Shown: piece by piece, positions 1 through 10,808 of the stretch
Position numbering within the stretch: position 1 is the first letter of the stretch
Layout of the letters: each line of letters begins with the position of its first letter
DNA from: Coenobita brevimanus
Taxonomy: Eukaryota > Arthropoda > Malacostraca > Decapoda > Coenobitidae
Direction: 5' to 3'
Assembly: GCA_032717465.1 (NCBI GenBank)
Contig: CM064670.1
Location: 11,625,083 to 11,689,082, forward strand
Length of the DNA stretch: 64,000 nucleotides
Position numbers and translations under genes: made by a program
Notes under the pieces: model-generated
Seen by the model: the letters and a program-made list of their open reading frames with translations, nothing else
Database searches by the model: none
What the model was told of the DNA's origin: nothing

Positions 1-500
1 TAAAAATACCTTCAATAGCCCCTAATGGCCAAGCCATATAGTCCCCAAGAGTTTTAAATAACCCCAAATAGCCCCCAGTGTTCCCAATAGCCCCGTAAAG
101 CTGCAATTAGCCCCTAACTGTCCTTATGCATGTAGTCCTCTTGTGAAGTCATAAACATGTGATTACCAACAGCTCTGCCAAAGATGCACAGAACTTTTCC
201 GCCTTTAGATTCTCCCACTGTAGCTCCAGGTAGCCCCCAAATTAACCTAAGTAGCCTAGATAACCCCCATCTTAATCTACATCTAGTTACCAGCACCACC
301 AGACAAACACAAACTTTCAATTGTTAAACTTTCCTAAGCTTCTAATAACCGCAAATAGCCTCAAGTAGTCTCAAATAGTCCCAGGGTGTTTCTGTATCAG
401 ACTACCAATAACTGTGCCACAAAATAACAAACATCGTAAAAAAATTCTCACGTAGCCCTCAAACGGTCTCCCGAGAACAGTCCCAATAGCCCCACATAGC
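1..500. repeat. Degenerate AATAGCCCC minisatellite, left part
   Basis: Short irregular repeats of the kind CAATAGCCCC, CCAAATAGCCCCC and CAAATAGTCCC recur through most of this stretch. They are strongly diverged and interspersed with unique sequence. The same motif resumes after the adjacent LINE, so this is one half of an interrupted array. No gene is visible. Confidence 0.6.
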
Positions 501-506
501 CACAAG

Positions 507-3500
507 TTTTTTTTTTATGCGAGGAAGAAGTGAAACCAAAAGGCCATGAGCCCGCAGTAACAGTTCCCTCCAAAGAAAAAAAAACAAAAATACACAACAG
601 AGAGCCAAAATTCAAGATCCGATCATTTTGAGATGCTCTGGACACACTGCGTTTGGAAAGACTGGAGATCATAGGCAGCAGGAAATACAGACAGGTGGGA
701 GACAGTTCCAGAGCTGACCTGTTGCATAAATGAAAGACTGGGAGTAACGGTTAACTCATGCATTAGAGAGTTGAACAGAAAAGGGATCAGAGTTTGCTGC
801 CAGATGGGTGCAACGCGCCTTCATCATAGAGGTTGGAGGAATGCAAGCAGACAGATTTCAGAGGAGCATTGACCATTAAAAGTAGCAATAGAAAAAGAGA
901 TAAAGATGCAACAGTGCGGCGAAGAGACAGGAGTTGAAGGGAGTCAGTAAGGAGGAGGAGAGTTAATGAGACGAAAAAGCCTTTGATTCCCCCCTTTTGA
1001 GAAGAGCTGTATGTGGGGAGCCTCCCCACACATGAGAAGTTGTACTCCACACAGGGGGCGCTGGGATAAAACCCTGTATAGAGTCAGCAATTGTGCAGGG
1101 GTAAAGAAGGAGAGCGGAGTCGGCTTAAGCACCACACCCAATCTCTCTCTTGGAAGCAGATTTTACAAGAGATGTAATATGATCTTTCCAAGATAAGTCC
1201 CAAGTAAATGAAACCCCAAGCATGTTCAAGGTTGCCGATGCAGGATTAAGCTGAATATTATGAAACATTACTGGGTACTCCTGTAGAAGATTTTGTCGGG
1301 TTGACAGGTGTAAGAACTGAGTCTTTGATACATTAAAAACAACCATATTATTTTTACCCCAGTGAGAGATCACGATCCAAGTCAGACATTAGGTGTGCGC
1401 CATAGCCTCATCTCTTGCGTTTGTTCAAGAAACTGTTGAGATGGGCGTTGCGGGAACCGAATGGAAAGGTGAGAGGATGGAGTCATCAGCGTATGAGTGG
1501 ATAGGGTTAGATGTACACCTTAGAAAATCATTGGATGAATAAAAGGAAGAGAGTTGGTGATAGGACAGAGCCCTGAGGAACACCACTGTTGATAGATCTA
1601 CTAGGAGAAGAACGATGGCCGTCTACAACAGCGGCTATAGAACGACCAGAGCGGGAAGCAAACAATGAAGGTACAGATAGAAAGGATAGAAACCATAGGA
1701 GGACAGTTTGGAAATTAAAGATTTATGCCAGACTCGATCGAAAGTCTTTGAGATGTCAAGTGGTACGGCAAAGCTTTTCGCCAAAGTCCTGAGAGGAGGA
1801 TGACCAGGAGTCTGAAAGGTAGGTGAAAAGATCGACAGTGGAGCGTCCCTGACGGAACCCATACTGACCGATCGGAAAGGGACAATTAGTGATAGAAAAG
1901 ATGCCTTAAAATTTTTCTATTGAGAATTGACTCGAAAACTTTTGAAATACAGGACGTTAAAGCAATTGGACGATAGTTGGAGGGTTGGGAGTTGGTCACC
2001 CTTCTTTGGGCCTGGCTGAATGAGAGCTAAACTTCCAGCAAGGTTAGGCCGAAAAGGTACAAGTTGATGAACCAAAGGCGAAGAAGTTAGTTTGCCTAGG
2101 CAGAGGTGAAAGTAATAGAAGCTAACGGTTCTTGAGAACAACAGGAGTGGACCACGATCAGGCCCATATGCCTTGTTAGTACTGAGGCACAGTGATGGCA
2201 GAAAAATACATCAACTGAAGAAATTTTAATGTCAGCCATGAGGAAGTCAGAGGGGAAGTGATGGAGGAAACAGCACCGGAATCGTCTAAGGTGGAATTGG
2301 GAGGAGAAAAGTCTGTGCGAAGAGATCTACTTTATCAGTAGAAGAAATAGCTACAGAATCATCAGAGTAGAAAAGAGGAGGGAAGGATGATGAGGTAAAG
2401 TTGTTAGAAAGATTTTTGGCAGCAGGTGCCAGAAGGAGCGGGAAGAATTCGAGTTGGAGAGTTTGAGAGCATTTAGTATGGATGAAATTTCCTCTCTCGT
2501 ATATTTTTAGTAGAGCGAAAACAGACTTAGCACGATTCCGGCAGAAACGTAAAGATGATGTGATTCAGGGGTGGGTTGGCTCCAGTACCTTTGTAGGCCC
2601 TCTCCTTGTTGCGGACAGCATTAGAACAAGCGTGATTAAACCAAAGGCTTTCTTGCCGTTAGTCAAAGGATATGAGAAAGGAATGTACGCTTCCATGCCC
2701 AAGAGAATAACCCTCCGTAATGCGCAAAGGCACACTAAGATGGCTCCCGGTCATGGAAGCAATAATTATTCTAGGGAAAATCAAAGAAGTACTGCTGCCT
2801 GAGGGCCCACTCCCCAGTCCAGCATGGCTCCAAAATGCCACAGACGACGTTTCCCTGGAGGGTCCACAGAGCCGTACTGGAGTGATAGGACAGGTTAAGG
2901 TAATAAGGTTGTGATTGGAGGAGCCCAATCGGAGAGAAAAGATTAACAGAGTAAGCAGAAGAAGGATTAGTTGTGAGTGAAGAGGTCAAGTTATGTTGGA
3001 GCTCTCTCCAAGGCAGTCAGGGGACTGCAGGGTAGGGTGCTGTACAAGCTACTCTAGGTCATTAAGGATAGAAGAAAGATGTAGGCTTGTTCACCAGGTG
3101 GATCTGTGAAAGGAGAGGAGAGCCAAAGGTGGTGGTGAACGTTGAAAACTCCTAGAATGGAGATTTCAGAGAAAAGGAGAAAATGGATAGAATACGTGCT
3201 CCATCCAGTAGAAGTAAGATGATAGTAGAAGAATTTTTGATAGTCGGTAGAATTAGGGGATAAGTAAACAGCACAGATATATTTAGTCAGAGAATGACAG
3301 GAAAGCCGAAGCCAGAGTGTAGAGAATTCAGAAGAATCGAGTTCAGGAACACGAGAGCAAGATAAAGTCGTTGCGTATATATACACAACAGCCACCTTTG
3401 GCTTTGAAATGAGTATAGAGAAAGTAGGAGGATACAGAAAAGGGTTTGCTGCTCAAGTTGCCTCAGACAGCTGAGTCTCCATTAGGAAAAGAAGGTGGAG

Positions 3501-3960
3501 GTTTAGAGGAGGAGAGGTGGTGCTCAACAGAGCGAAAGTTAGAGGTAGAAAGGCCGCGAATATTGCAGAAATGAAGAAGAAGAGAGTCAGACAGTGGTGA
3601 CTCCAGGCACCTCGAGTCGTCACCGGGAGAGGGGCAGATGGTGGGGGCATTTATGGTCCCCCTCCTGGGGACTTTCCGAGGCTTGGATGAAGAGACGATC
3701 ATTTTTTTTTTTTTAATTTTGAATAGGAAGTGTAGTGTGTACTGTGCATGTAGTTTGCAGTGTAGATAGAGAAATTTGTACTGGAGAGCATGCTGGCCTA
3801 CTCTCTGTGTAACTGAGACACTGAAAAGTTCAGCAAAGGGGGATGGTCAGGAACTAGGTCCTGAGGGCTGATAAAACGGGAGCTCCAGCACTCCCTGTCA
3901 TCAGCTTTCCTATCCACCCTTCGGGGAGTACTTCGCCCTGCTCGACTGGTGCTACATGTG
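507..3960 (-). mobile_element. Jockey-like non-LTR retrotransposon, decayed, near full length
   Basis: The element lies on the minus strand. Its 3' end is marked by a T run at 507-516, which is the poly(A) tail on the minus strand. Endonuclease and reverse transcriptase relics follow in the right order up to about 3702. About 250 bases with no matching reading frame lie beyond that and probably are the 5' leader. AATAGCCCC-type repeats flank both ends, which places the boundaries to within a few tens of bases. The element is old: the reading frame is broken many times. Confidence 0.8.
623..3702 (-). pseudogene. Jockey-like endonuclease/reverse transcriptase (ORF2), broken
   Basis: Read from 3702 downward, the relic starts with a polar leader and then CNIRGLSTSNFRSVEHHL, the beginning of the AP-endonuclease domain. 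Next come LDSSEFSTLWLRL and SEISILGVFNVHHHLWLSS (3054-3395), the catalytic core of the endonuclease. The reverse transcriptase shows GPKKGD near 1995, then DISKTFDRVWHKSLISKL (1635-1862), which matches the D-x-x-K-A-F-D motif A with A changed to T. FNVSKTQFLHLSTRQ (1125-1373) and the thumb and C-terminal portions down to about 623 follow. I do not see the YADD box in an open frame. Pieces lie in different frames, so the protein is destroyed. In life this would nick target DNA and copy the element's RNA into it. The family call rests on strong resemblance to decapod jockey-type proteins. Confidence 0.82.
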
Positions 3961-4130
3961 CTCACTCTTCAGTCTTAGATAGCTTTCAGTAACTCCCAGT
4001 ACTCCACCGCAGTCCTCAAGTAGTCTCACATAGCCTTCAGCAACTCCGATTAACACATAGTGCAGCCTTCTAGGTAGTCCCAGATAGCCCCTAGGTAGCT
4101 CCCGATAGCCCTACGCGACCCCCAACCAGT
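3961..4130. repeat. Degenerate AATAGCCCC minisatellite, right part
   Basis: Motifs such as TCAAGTAGTCTC, CACATAGCC, CCAGATAGCCCC and CCGATAGCCC continue the pattern seen at 1-500, on the far side of the LINE. This supports insertion of the LINE into a pre-existing array. Confidence 0.55.
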
Positions 4131-4199
4131 GGTAAGGAGTAAGGCAAACAAAGTGATGGTGGTGTGAGTTAGTGGCGGTAATTGCCAGTGTAACAGAAG

Positions 4200-4828
4200 C
4201 AGGAGGGAAGGTCAGCAAGTTAGGCAGGTAGGCATGAGCAGAGGTCCACTGGTAGGTAAACAGGGTAGGTAAATAGGTAGGCTGACAAGTTGATACGTAG
4301 GTAAACAGAGATAGGTTGGTACGTTGGCAGGTAGGTAGGTAGGTATGTAGGTAGGCGAAGGTAGGTAAGTACGTAAGCAGGCAGACAGGTAGGTAGGTAG
4401 GTAGTGAGCTAGAGGAAGCTGATAGGTAAGTAAACAGACAGATAGGTCGGTAAAGTACACGTAGGCAGGAAGGATAGGTAAGTAATTTAAGTACGCAAGC
4501 ACGTAAACAGGTAGATAGGGTTGGTAAGATGGGTAGGTAGGGTGACAAGCTGATAGGGAGATAAACAAGTAGAGTTGGTAACTAGATAGATAAGTTAGTA
4601 AGTTGATAGTTGGGCAGACATGTAGGCAGGCAGGTAGGTAAGTTGGTTGGCAAGTAAGTACATTAGATAGATCGATAGGTAAATATATAGATGGATGGGT
4701 AGAAAGTACTGTAAAATAAGATTCTTTATATGGGTTGGTTGATAGGTAGATTATTAGGCAGACGATTAGTAGGGATGGAGAAAGTGATACAGGTATATCG
4801 GTAGGTAAGAATGGAATATAGATACACA
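4200..4828. repeat. Degenerate GTAG/GATA tetranucleotide array
   Basis: The stretch is built of GTAGGTAGGTA blocks that drift into GATAGGTA and GCAGGCAG variants. Both strands read open as Leu-Pro-Thr-Tyr or similar low-complexity peptides, which is a by-product of the repeat. It runs into the assembly gap. Confidence 0.85.
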
Positions 4829-4928
4829 NNNNNNNNNNNNNNNNNNNNNNNNNNNNNNNNNNNNNNNNNNNNNNNNNNNNNNNNNNNNNNNNNNNNNNNN
4901 NNNNNNNNNNNNNNNNNNNNNNNNNNNN
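4829..4928. other. Assembly gap (100 N)
   Basis: There are exactly 100 undetermined bases, a conventional scaffold-gap size. The true length is unknown. The 5' half of the CR1-like LINE that follows is missing here. Confidence 0.99.
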
Positions 4929-6696
4929 TCAAAAATCGCCAGGTCCGGACGATATATATGCAAAAATTATAAAAGAAACCAAAGAAGAATTATGTCAGCC
5001 ACTTTTAACGTTATTTAATGACTCTTTAAGTTCAGGAGAAGTTCCAGAGGCGTGGAAAACCGCAAACGTAGTGCCCATCTTTAAAAAGGGTGATAAATCA
5101 GCTGCTTCGAATTATCGTCCGATAAGTCTAACGTCAATAGTAGGAAAAATGTTAGAGTCAATTTTGGCAAATAAGATTAGAGAACACTTAGAAAGATTTA
5201 ATCTTATAAACGAAAGTCAGCACGGATTCGGGCAAGGACGATCCTGCCTCACAAATTTGTTGTCATTCTACTCGGAGGTCTATGAGGCAGTAGATAGCGA
5301 TAAAGTTTACTATGTTATTTATCTGGACTTTAGTAAAGCTTTTGATAGGGTCCCACACGAAAGGTTAGTTAGAAAGGTTCGAGCACACGGTATAGACGGC
5401 GATATCTTAAAATGGATAGAATCCTGGCTGAAAGGACGAAAGTAGAGAGTATTAATAAATGGAACTAAGTCGGACTGGGGATTAGTAACTAGCGGTGTAC
5501 CACAGGGTTCAGTACTCGGTCCCTTATTATTTATCATATATATAAATGACTAGACTTAGGAGTCAATAGCAGCATCAGCAAATTTGCCGACGATACAAAA
5601 ATAGGGCGTATCATTAACTCGACTGACGATTGCCATAACTTACAAAAAGACCTCGATACATTGTCCAAATGGTCTAAAACTTGGCAAATGGAATTTAACG
5701 TTGAAAAATGTAAAGTACTTAACGTAGGCAAGACCATTGGAGATACTAAATACAGCTTAGATAACAAAGAAATTAGCAAATCGGTATGCGAGAGGGATCT
5801 AGGAGTTATGATTAGTAACGACCTTAAACCAAGGCAACAGTGTATTAATGCGAGAAATAAAGCAAATAGGGTCCTAGGATTTATTTCGAGAAGCGTGAGC
5901 AATAGATCATCTAAAGTAATACTGAAACTTTATCTAGCATTAGTAAGGCCACATTTAGACTACGCAGTACAATTTTGGTGTCCTTACTATAGAATGGATA
6001 TTAATTCGTTAGAAAATGTACAGAGAAGAATGACTAAAATGATACATGACGTCCGGAACCTGTCATATGAAGACAGACTGAAAAGACTAAGTCTGCATTC
6101 GCTAGAGAGGCGTAGAGTAAGGGGAGACTTAATTGAGGTGTTTAAGTGGATGAATGGTATAAATAAGGGCGATATTAGCAAGGTACTTAAAGTGAGCATA
6201 CAGGATAGAACTAGAAATAATGGTTTCAAACTAGAAAAATTCCGTTTCAGAAAGGAAATCGGTAGAAATTGGTTTGGTAATAGAGTAGTAGACGAATGGA
6301 ATAAGCTACCTAGTAAAGTAGTTGCTGCCTCTTCTATCGAGAGTTTCAAGCATAGGCTAGATAAGCATATGACATATAAGGGGTGGATATAGAATAAAGA
6401 AAATCTTATAATCAATAATAATTCAAAAAAAAATTCTTTTCAGGTTACACTATGATAGTCTCTATTCTCCTTTCACACTTTCCTGTAAAATGTCCACGCC
6501 AGTTTTTCTATACGGCGTGGTGTTCTTTCTAACTTTTTCCTGCCGGCTTCAGCTGGAGGGTTTGGAGGGCGGGGGAGAGCCTTCTTCTTTGCTATCCTTA
6601 TCTCATTCTAGTAGTTCAGTTACTCTTCTAGGAGCTGCCTAGCATGGGCCAACCGGCCTACTGCAGTTATCCTCTCTTCTTATGTTCTTATGTTCT

Positions 6697-6697
<1 letters not shown>
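4929..6697 (+). mobile_element. CR1-like non-LTR retrotransposon, 5' part lost in gap
   Basis: The retained part covers the reverse transcriptase through the C-terminus and a 3' UTR of about 300 bases. It ends with an octamer-like tail of TTCTTATG units at 6677-6697, before a (TA)n(GA)n microsatellite. Tails of short tandem repeats instead of poly(A) are typical of CR1-type LINEs. A second copy of the same 3' UTR lies at 37930-38340. Confidence 0.82.
4930..6392 (+). pseudogene. CR1-like reverse transcriptase, two visible lesions
   Basis: The frame opens directly at the gap edge with KSPGPDDIYAKII, a finger motif. It continues with VPIFKKGDKSAASNYRPISL, FGQGRSCLTNLL, and motif A YLDFSKAFDRVPH (near 5320-5360). 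Motif [22 protein letters not shown] lies at about 5493-5552, and the catalytic box SKFADDTKIG near 5576-5607. The C-terminal region runs from 5661 to 6392 without a break and ends in FKHRLDKHMTYKGWI and a stop. Only two lesions are visible. One is a TAG at 5443-5445, where a glutamine codon is expected. The other is a one-base deletion near 5554 that shifts the frame just before the FADD box. The enzyme would have reverse transcribed the element's RNA at the target site. This is the best preserved LINE in the window apart from the RTE copy at 38.5 kb. Confidence 0.85.
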
Positions 6698-6745
<48 letters not shown>

Positions 6746-6747
6746 TG
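6698..6747. repeat. (TA)n(GA)n microsatellite
   Basis: About 12 TA units are followed by about 12 GA units. It grows directly out of the tail of the CR1-like LINE, which may have seeded it. Confidence 0.95.
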
Positions 6748-6889
6748 TTGCCTCCCCCACACCACTGTCGCTTTCACGAATCTGTCTGCGCTCTCCCGCC
6801 CCAACACTTTCACTTTCTGCTGCCCTAACCATCCCCACATCACTACTTCCTGCCACAGAACACATAGAAGGAATATACCTGTGGAACAG

Positions 6890-7234
6890 TCACGATGTGA
6901 CGTCTGTCCCAGTCCCACGTGGTGATATCGTTTCCTTCCCCAGCCAGGAAAATACGCCACTATATACAGCTTCCTCGTCCTCGTCCACATCTGAAGGTAT
7001 GTGTTGCTGCCTAGATGCAGCACGTGGTGCAGGCTGGCCGTCCCCTGCCCTCCTATATGTTATATATTTGACCTTCCTTGGGGAAGGGACCTCCTCATCA
7101 CTGCTGCTGGTAACCTCCTCAGGCTGCATGTAATCGACATCGAGGGTGTCGTCATCCAGTGGGGAATCACTATCCCCTGTAAAGGTATCCAGGGTGACTT
7201 GTATCTCCTCATCTGACAGCCCACGACGCGCCAT
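6890..7234 (-). pseudogene. Possible N-terminal fragment of a piggyBac-like transposase
   Basis: This 114-residue frame begins MARRGLSDEEIQVTLD and is rich in Asp, Glu and Ser (for example SSSDEEVPS, PSDVDEDEEAVYSG). That matches the disordered acidic N-terminus that many piggyBac transposases carry before the DDD core. A second short frame on the same strand (6748-6865), with SVAGSSDVGMVRAAESESVG, looks like its continuation after a frameshift. No DDD catalytic region or zinc-binding C-terminus is present. The assignment leans on context (TTAA and terminal repeats), because the N-terminus alone is not diagnostic. Confidence 0.4.
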
Positions 7235-7412
7235 GTCTGACCTGGGTGACTGCTGACAGGTAAGTGGAGGATCACAGGGTCAGGTGGGGTTAATCTGGGT
7301 CTAGGGGATTATCCGCCTGATGGCGAGTAGGTGAGGCTTGCGTAGGCGGCGAAACAAAAATCAGGCGCGAATTTTTAAAAATGTGAAAATTATGCAACTT
7401 GCAATGTTGCCG

Positions 7413-7481
7413 CGTTAATTCACGTCGCCAGGACATGAGTGCACATCATGTGCGGACGTTAATTCACGTCGGGCAGGTTAA
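7413..7481 (-). repeat. TTAA-anchored terminal region with subterminal direct repeat
   Basis: CGTTAATTCACGTCG occurs twice, at 7413-7427 and 7457-7471, with a period of 44 bases. Between them is the palindrome GCACATCATGTGC at 7441-7453. TTAA follows at 7478-7481. Paired subterminal sites like these are plausible transposase-binding sites. Confidence 0.6.
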
Positions 7482-9120
7482 GGAATTGTTGAACATACAG
7501 GATGGAAGTAATGCTAGTATAGTGGCTGGGGAATGGCTAGGAGAAGGAGGGAGGTAAGAAGACAGGAAGAAATCAGTAGGATAGAAGTTGTGGAAGCAAT
7601 GAAGAAAGTTAAATTGGGGAAAGCCCCAGGAATGGATGGAGTGTGTGGTGAAATGCTGAAGCATGGGGGAGAGATAGTAGTAGAATGGATGTGGAAGATG
7701 TGTAGATTGGCCTGGGAGGAAGGTACAGTCCTGGATAGATTGGAAGTCAGGTATAATTATTCCCTTGCACAAAGGAAAAGGGGAAAAAGAAGTGTGTGGT
7801 AATCATAAAGGCATTTGTCTTCTTAGTATAATAGGAAAAGTGTATGGTAGGATACTTATTGACAGAGTTAGAGAAAGAACAGAGGAATTAGTTGGAGAAG
7901 AACAGGGAGGCTTTAGGAAGGGTACAGGTTTTGTAGATCAGCTATTCATTCTTAGATCTTTAGTGGAAAAGTTTCTAGGGAAGGGAAAGAAGTTGTATGC
8001 AGTCTTCATGGATTTGGAGAAAGCATATGACAGGGGTGGATAGACGAAGATTGTGGAAAGTATTAAGAATATATGGAGTAATTGGGAAGTTGTTGAAGGC
8101 TGTGAATAGTATGTACGAGGGTGCTAAGGCCGCAGTGCGTGTGGATGGTGAACTGAGTGAATTTTTCTATTTGAAGGTTAGAATGAAACAAGGATGTGTC
8201 ATGTCTCCATAGTTGTTCAATCTATACATGGATTGGGTAATAAAAAGAGGTACAAGGTAGGGTAGTGGATGTTGGAGTTGCCATGATGAGAGAGGATAGT
8301 GTTTGGAAACTCCCTGTACTGTTGTTTGCAGGATGATACTGTGTTGTTGAGTGAAGACGAAGGGGAGCTGCAAGGCTTGGTGGATGGAGTTTGGGTAGAA
8401 AGTGTAGTAAGAAACGGAATCTAAAGAAGTGAATGTAGGGAAGAGTAAAGTGATGGTCTTTGAGAGAGGTGAAGTCAGTGAATGTCACAATGCGAGGTTG
8501 GATGGTGAGGAATTGGAAAATGTGAGTATCGTTTAAGTACTTGGGTAGTGTGATGAGTAAGGGATGGAGGTTTGCAGGGTAAGGAAGTGCTTGAAAGGGT
8601 ACAGCAGGGAAGAAAGGTTGCTGGTTCTTTGAAAACAGTGATAAGAAACAGGGAAGTGAGCATGGAAGTGAAAAAGTTACTACATGACAGTATTGTGATA
8701 CCAACTCTAACGTATGGAAGTGGAGCTTGGACATTGTTGGAAGGACACAAGTCAAGAGTGAGAGCAGTGGAAATGAGTTATTTAAGAGGAGCCTGTGGAG
8801 TCACATGGAGAGACAGGCTGACGAATGAGGATATGAAGGAGCGTTGTGGTGTGGATGTGGATGTGATAGGAAGCGTTATGAGGAACACACTGAGGTGGTT
8901 TGGCCATGTGGAGAGGATGAAGGGTGAGAGACTGACGAAGAGAGTGTATGTGAGTGAAGTGGAGGGGGGAAGAGGAAGGAGGAGACCGAAGATGAGATGG
9001 AGGGATGGGGTGGAGAGGTATATGAGAGAGGCGGGTGTGAGTTGGGAGCAGGGCAATGAAATGGCGGGGGACAGGGCGACGTGGAGGCGATTTGTTTGTG
9101 GCCACCCCAAACGGGATTGA
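7482..9120 (+). pseudogene. RTE-like reverse transcriptase, multiply frameshifted
   Basis: Motifs in order are: LGKAPGMDGVCGEMLKHGG (from 7533), GNHKGICLLSIIGKVYGRIL (near 7800-7860), EEQGGFRKGTGFVDQLFILR, and motif A YAVFMDLEKAYDRG near 8000-8035. Then come VDGELSEFFYLKVRMKQGC (up to 8200) and the C-terminal frame 8572-9120, with MSYLRGACGVTWRDRLT, LRWFGHVERMKGERLTKRV and RRFVCGHPKRD at the stop. Lesions include a stop near 7552, frameshifts near 7748 and 8035, a stop near 8209-8211, and an extra G at about 8331 inside the catalytic FADD box. The region 8210-8570 is open in no single frame. It is non-functional. The 38.5-kb copy supplies the intact comparison. Confidence 0.82.
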
Positions 9121-9150
9121 GACGTCTGGCAATAGATTGATAGACAGACT
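7482..9150 (+). mobile_element. RTE-like non-LTR retrotransposon, copy 1
   Basis: The element begins abruptly at the TTAA that ends the piggyBac-like remnant. It contains most of the reverse transcriptase and the whole C-terminal region. It ends just after the stop with GGCAATAGATTGATAGACAG, a degenerate GATA tail. The family occurs at least three more times: 16664-16805 (minus), 37752-37822 (plus) and 38488-39785 (minus). The missing 5' part is probably beyond the piggyBac insertion and lost. Confidence 0.82.
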
Positions 9151-9307
9151 TCTAAATACTATACATTCAGTTTCTCAGCACATTCCCCCAGCTTGTATAA
9201 TTTCAGCAATGAGACTGCCATGTTACCAATAAACCGATTATTATTATCATCATTAGTATTTTTTTGTTATACACACATATATGAAAAGATACGACAAAAA
9301 TGCCATT

Positions 9308-9520
9308 TCCAGTGGAGTTCAGTTTGGTAGGAATAGCTTGTTGTTGTCATAGTCAGTTTTGTCGCACCCAGTTGAGTCTAAATTGGTAGATGTAACTGGT
9401 CGTTGTAAATGAGAGGATTAATTTGTTGTTGTTATGGTCAATTAAGTAGCACCCAGTTGAGGCCAAATTGGTAGATATAATTGGTTTTTGTTGTAATCGG
9501 TCTTAATCTGCTACAGAGCC
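9308..9520. repeat. Imperfect minisatellite, about 60-85 bp unit, 3 copies
   Basis: The motif CACCCAGTTGAG..CAAATTGGTAGAT..AA..TGGT..TTGTTGT recurs at about 9308, 9367 and 9452, with indels between the copies. No coding content is visible. Confidence 0.6.
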
Positions 9521-9587
9521 AGGGGAGATCCCGTGAGCACTCTCTGCCCTTCGACGGCCGTAAGGTACTATTGTATCCGTGGCAGTA

Positions 9588-10808
9588 TCAAATATTTCTC
9601 TTGTAAGACTGTATTTCTCCTTTCAGGTGTTTGAAGGAGTTATAGTGACGATAATATGTTTTCTTGAATGTCTTACGTAATTCTGTTTTGAAAATTCCTT
9701 GACTGAGGAATTTTCTTGTGATCTGTTGGATTCTTGTAATGTTTTCCAAATTTGTACTTGCCTTTGCAACCCGTAGCAATTGAGACATGTATACACCATA
9801 CGATGGAACTCTAGGTATGTTTGCTGATAAATTTGGGTATGATACAATTTCAAGATTATAATCATCCTTCTATCATAGAGTTTTGTTGATATAACTTTGT
9901 TTTCTATTTTGATATTAACTTCAAAAATGCTTGCTTGACAGTTGTCGGTGTTTCCTTTAATACTAGTGCTTCTGGATATATTCATTTTATCCTTTCATTT
10001 ATTTCTTCATCATTGTTTAAGGATATTAGACCGTTAGTGAATCGTCTAGTTTTGTTAAATTTCTTCGCTACTGGATATTGAACTTTTGACATTTGTTCCA
10101 TCCACTTGAATTCTTAACTATATAAGTATAGATTTGTCATGAAAGGGGCTGGGTCAGTTCCCATGGGTATTCCTATGCACTGTTTGAAAACCATATTTTC
10201 ACAAATAAAAAAGCAGTTTTCTACCAGGTAATTTGTCATATCTATTATCTGATCCTCTGAGAACGTCAAGTTTTTGCCGTCTCTTTTATTTACCCAGTAT
10301 CCTTCGCGTTCCTTTAAAAGCAACTTGCACTCTCCATTCCAACTTCTTTTTTATATCCTCGTGTTCGATCATCGTGTATAACTTTGAAAAATCATGTGTT
10401 GCTACGTTTCTTGCATTTCTCTTGTGATTGATGGAATCAGTATCCTTTCTGCACATTTCTGAGTTATCACATATCCACGTACTGTTGATTCCTGTATATA
10501 AATTTAGTTTATAACAATATCTTTTGTGCTGCTTGTAAATTATTTTATAAATGTGTGATAGTTTTTTTTTTTTGCCAGTGATTTTGTAGCAAATACTCTG
10601 GAGGAAGTTATGAATCTGATTTTTACAGGGTCTTTATGCATTTTTACTATACTATGTATGTATGGTAATTTTTTGTTATCATCATCTACCTCGATTCCGG
10701 GACTAGAAGAGTATGATGACTAGTTTTCATCTATCGTATTCTCTTTACCACTAACTGTTGTATATGTTTCGGAGGCTTGATCTATCATGCCCAATTCCTG
10801 TAAAAGTG
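9588..10808 (-). pseudogene. Penelope-like reverse transcriptase, main part
   Basis: From 10808 downward the minus strand carries TLLQELGMIDQASETYTTV, then KKLPYIHSIVKMHKDPVKIR (near 10620-10690), the start of the reverse transcriptase. Next are THDFSKLYTMIEHEDIKKK (near 10340-10400, motif A with a DFSxLYT core) and GIPMGTDPAPFMTNLYLY (10114-10200, motif B). NIKIENKVISTKLYDRR follows (near 9880), then the C-terminal segment with KFLSQGIFKTELRKTF (9588-9788). The order and motifs fit Penelope-like enzymes. The region between about 10113 and 9985, where the YLDD box is expected, is disrupted, and several frames are used. I do not see a GIY-YIG endonuclease domain. The N-terminal part lies at 11536-11640, across an inserted LINE. 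Confidence 0.72.

Larger units (their letters stand above)
6748..7481 (-). mobile_element. piggyBac-like DNA transposon, 5' fragment
   Basis: Three observations support this. A TTAA lies at 7478-7481, the obligatory piggyBac target. It is followed on the minus strand by CCTGCCCGACGTGAATTAAC, which resembles a piggyBac end in starting with CC. A minus-strand reading frame with an acidic, serine-rich N-terminus starts about 250 bases inside. The catalytic core and the other end are absent, so the element is a fragment. Alternative: an unrelated TTAA-flanked MITE. Confidence 0.5.
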
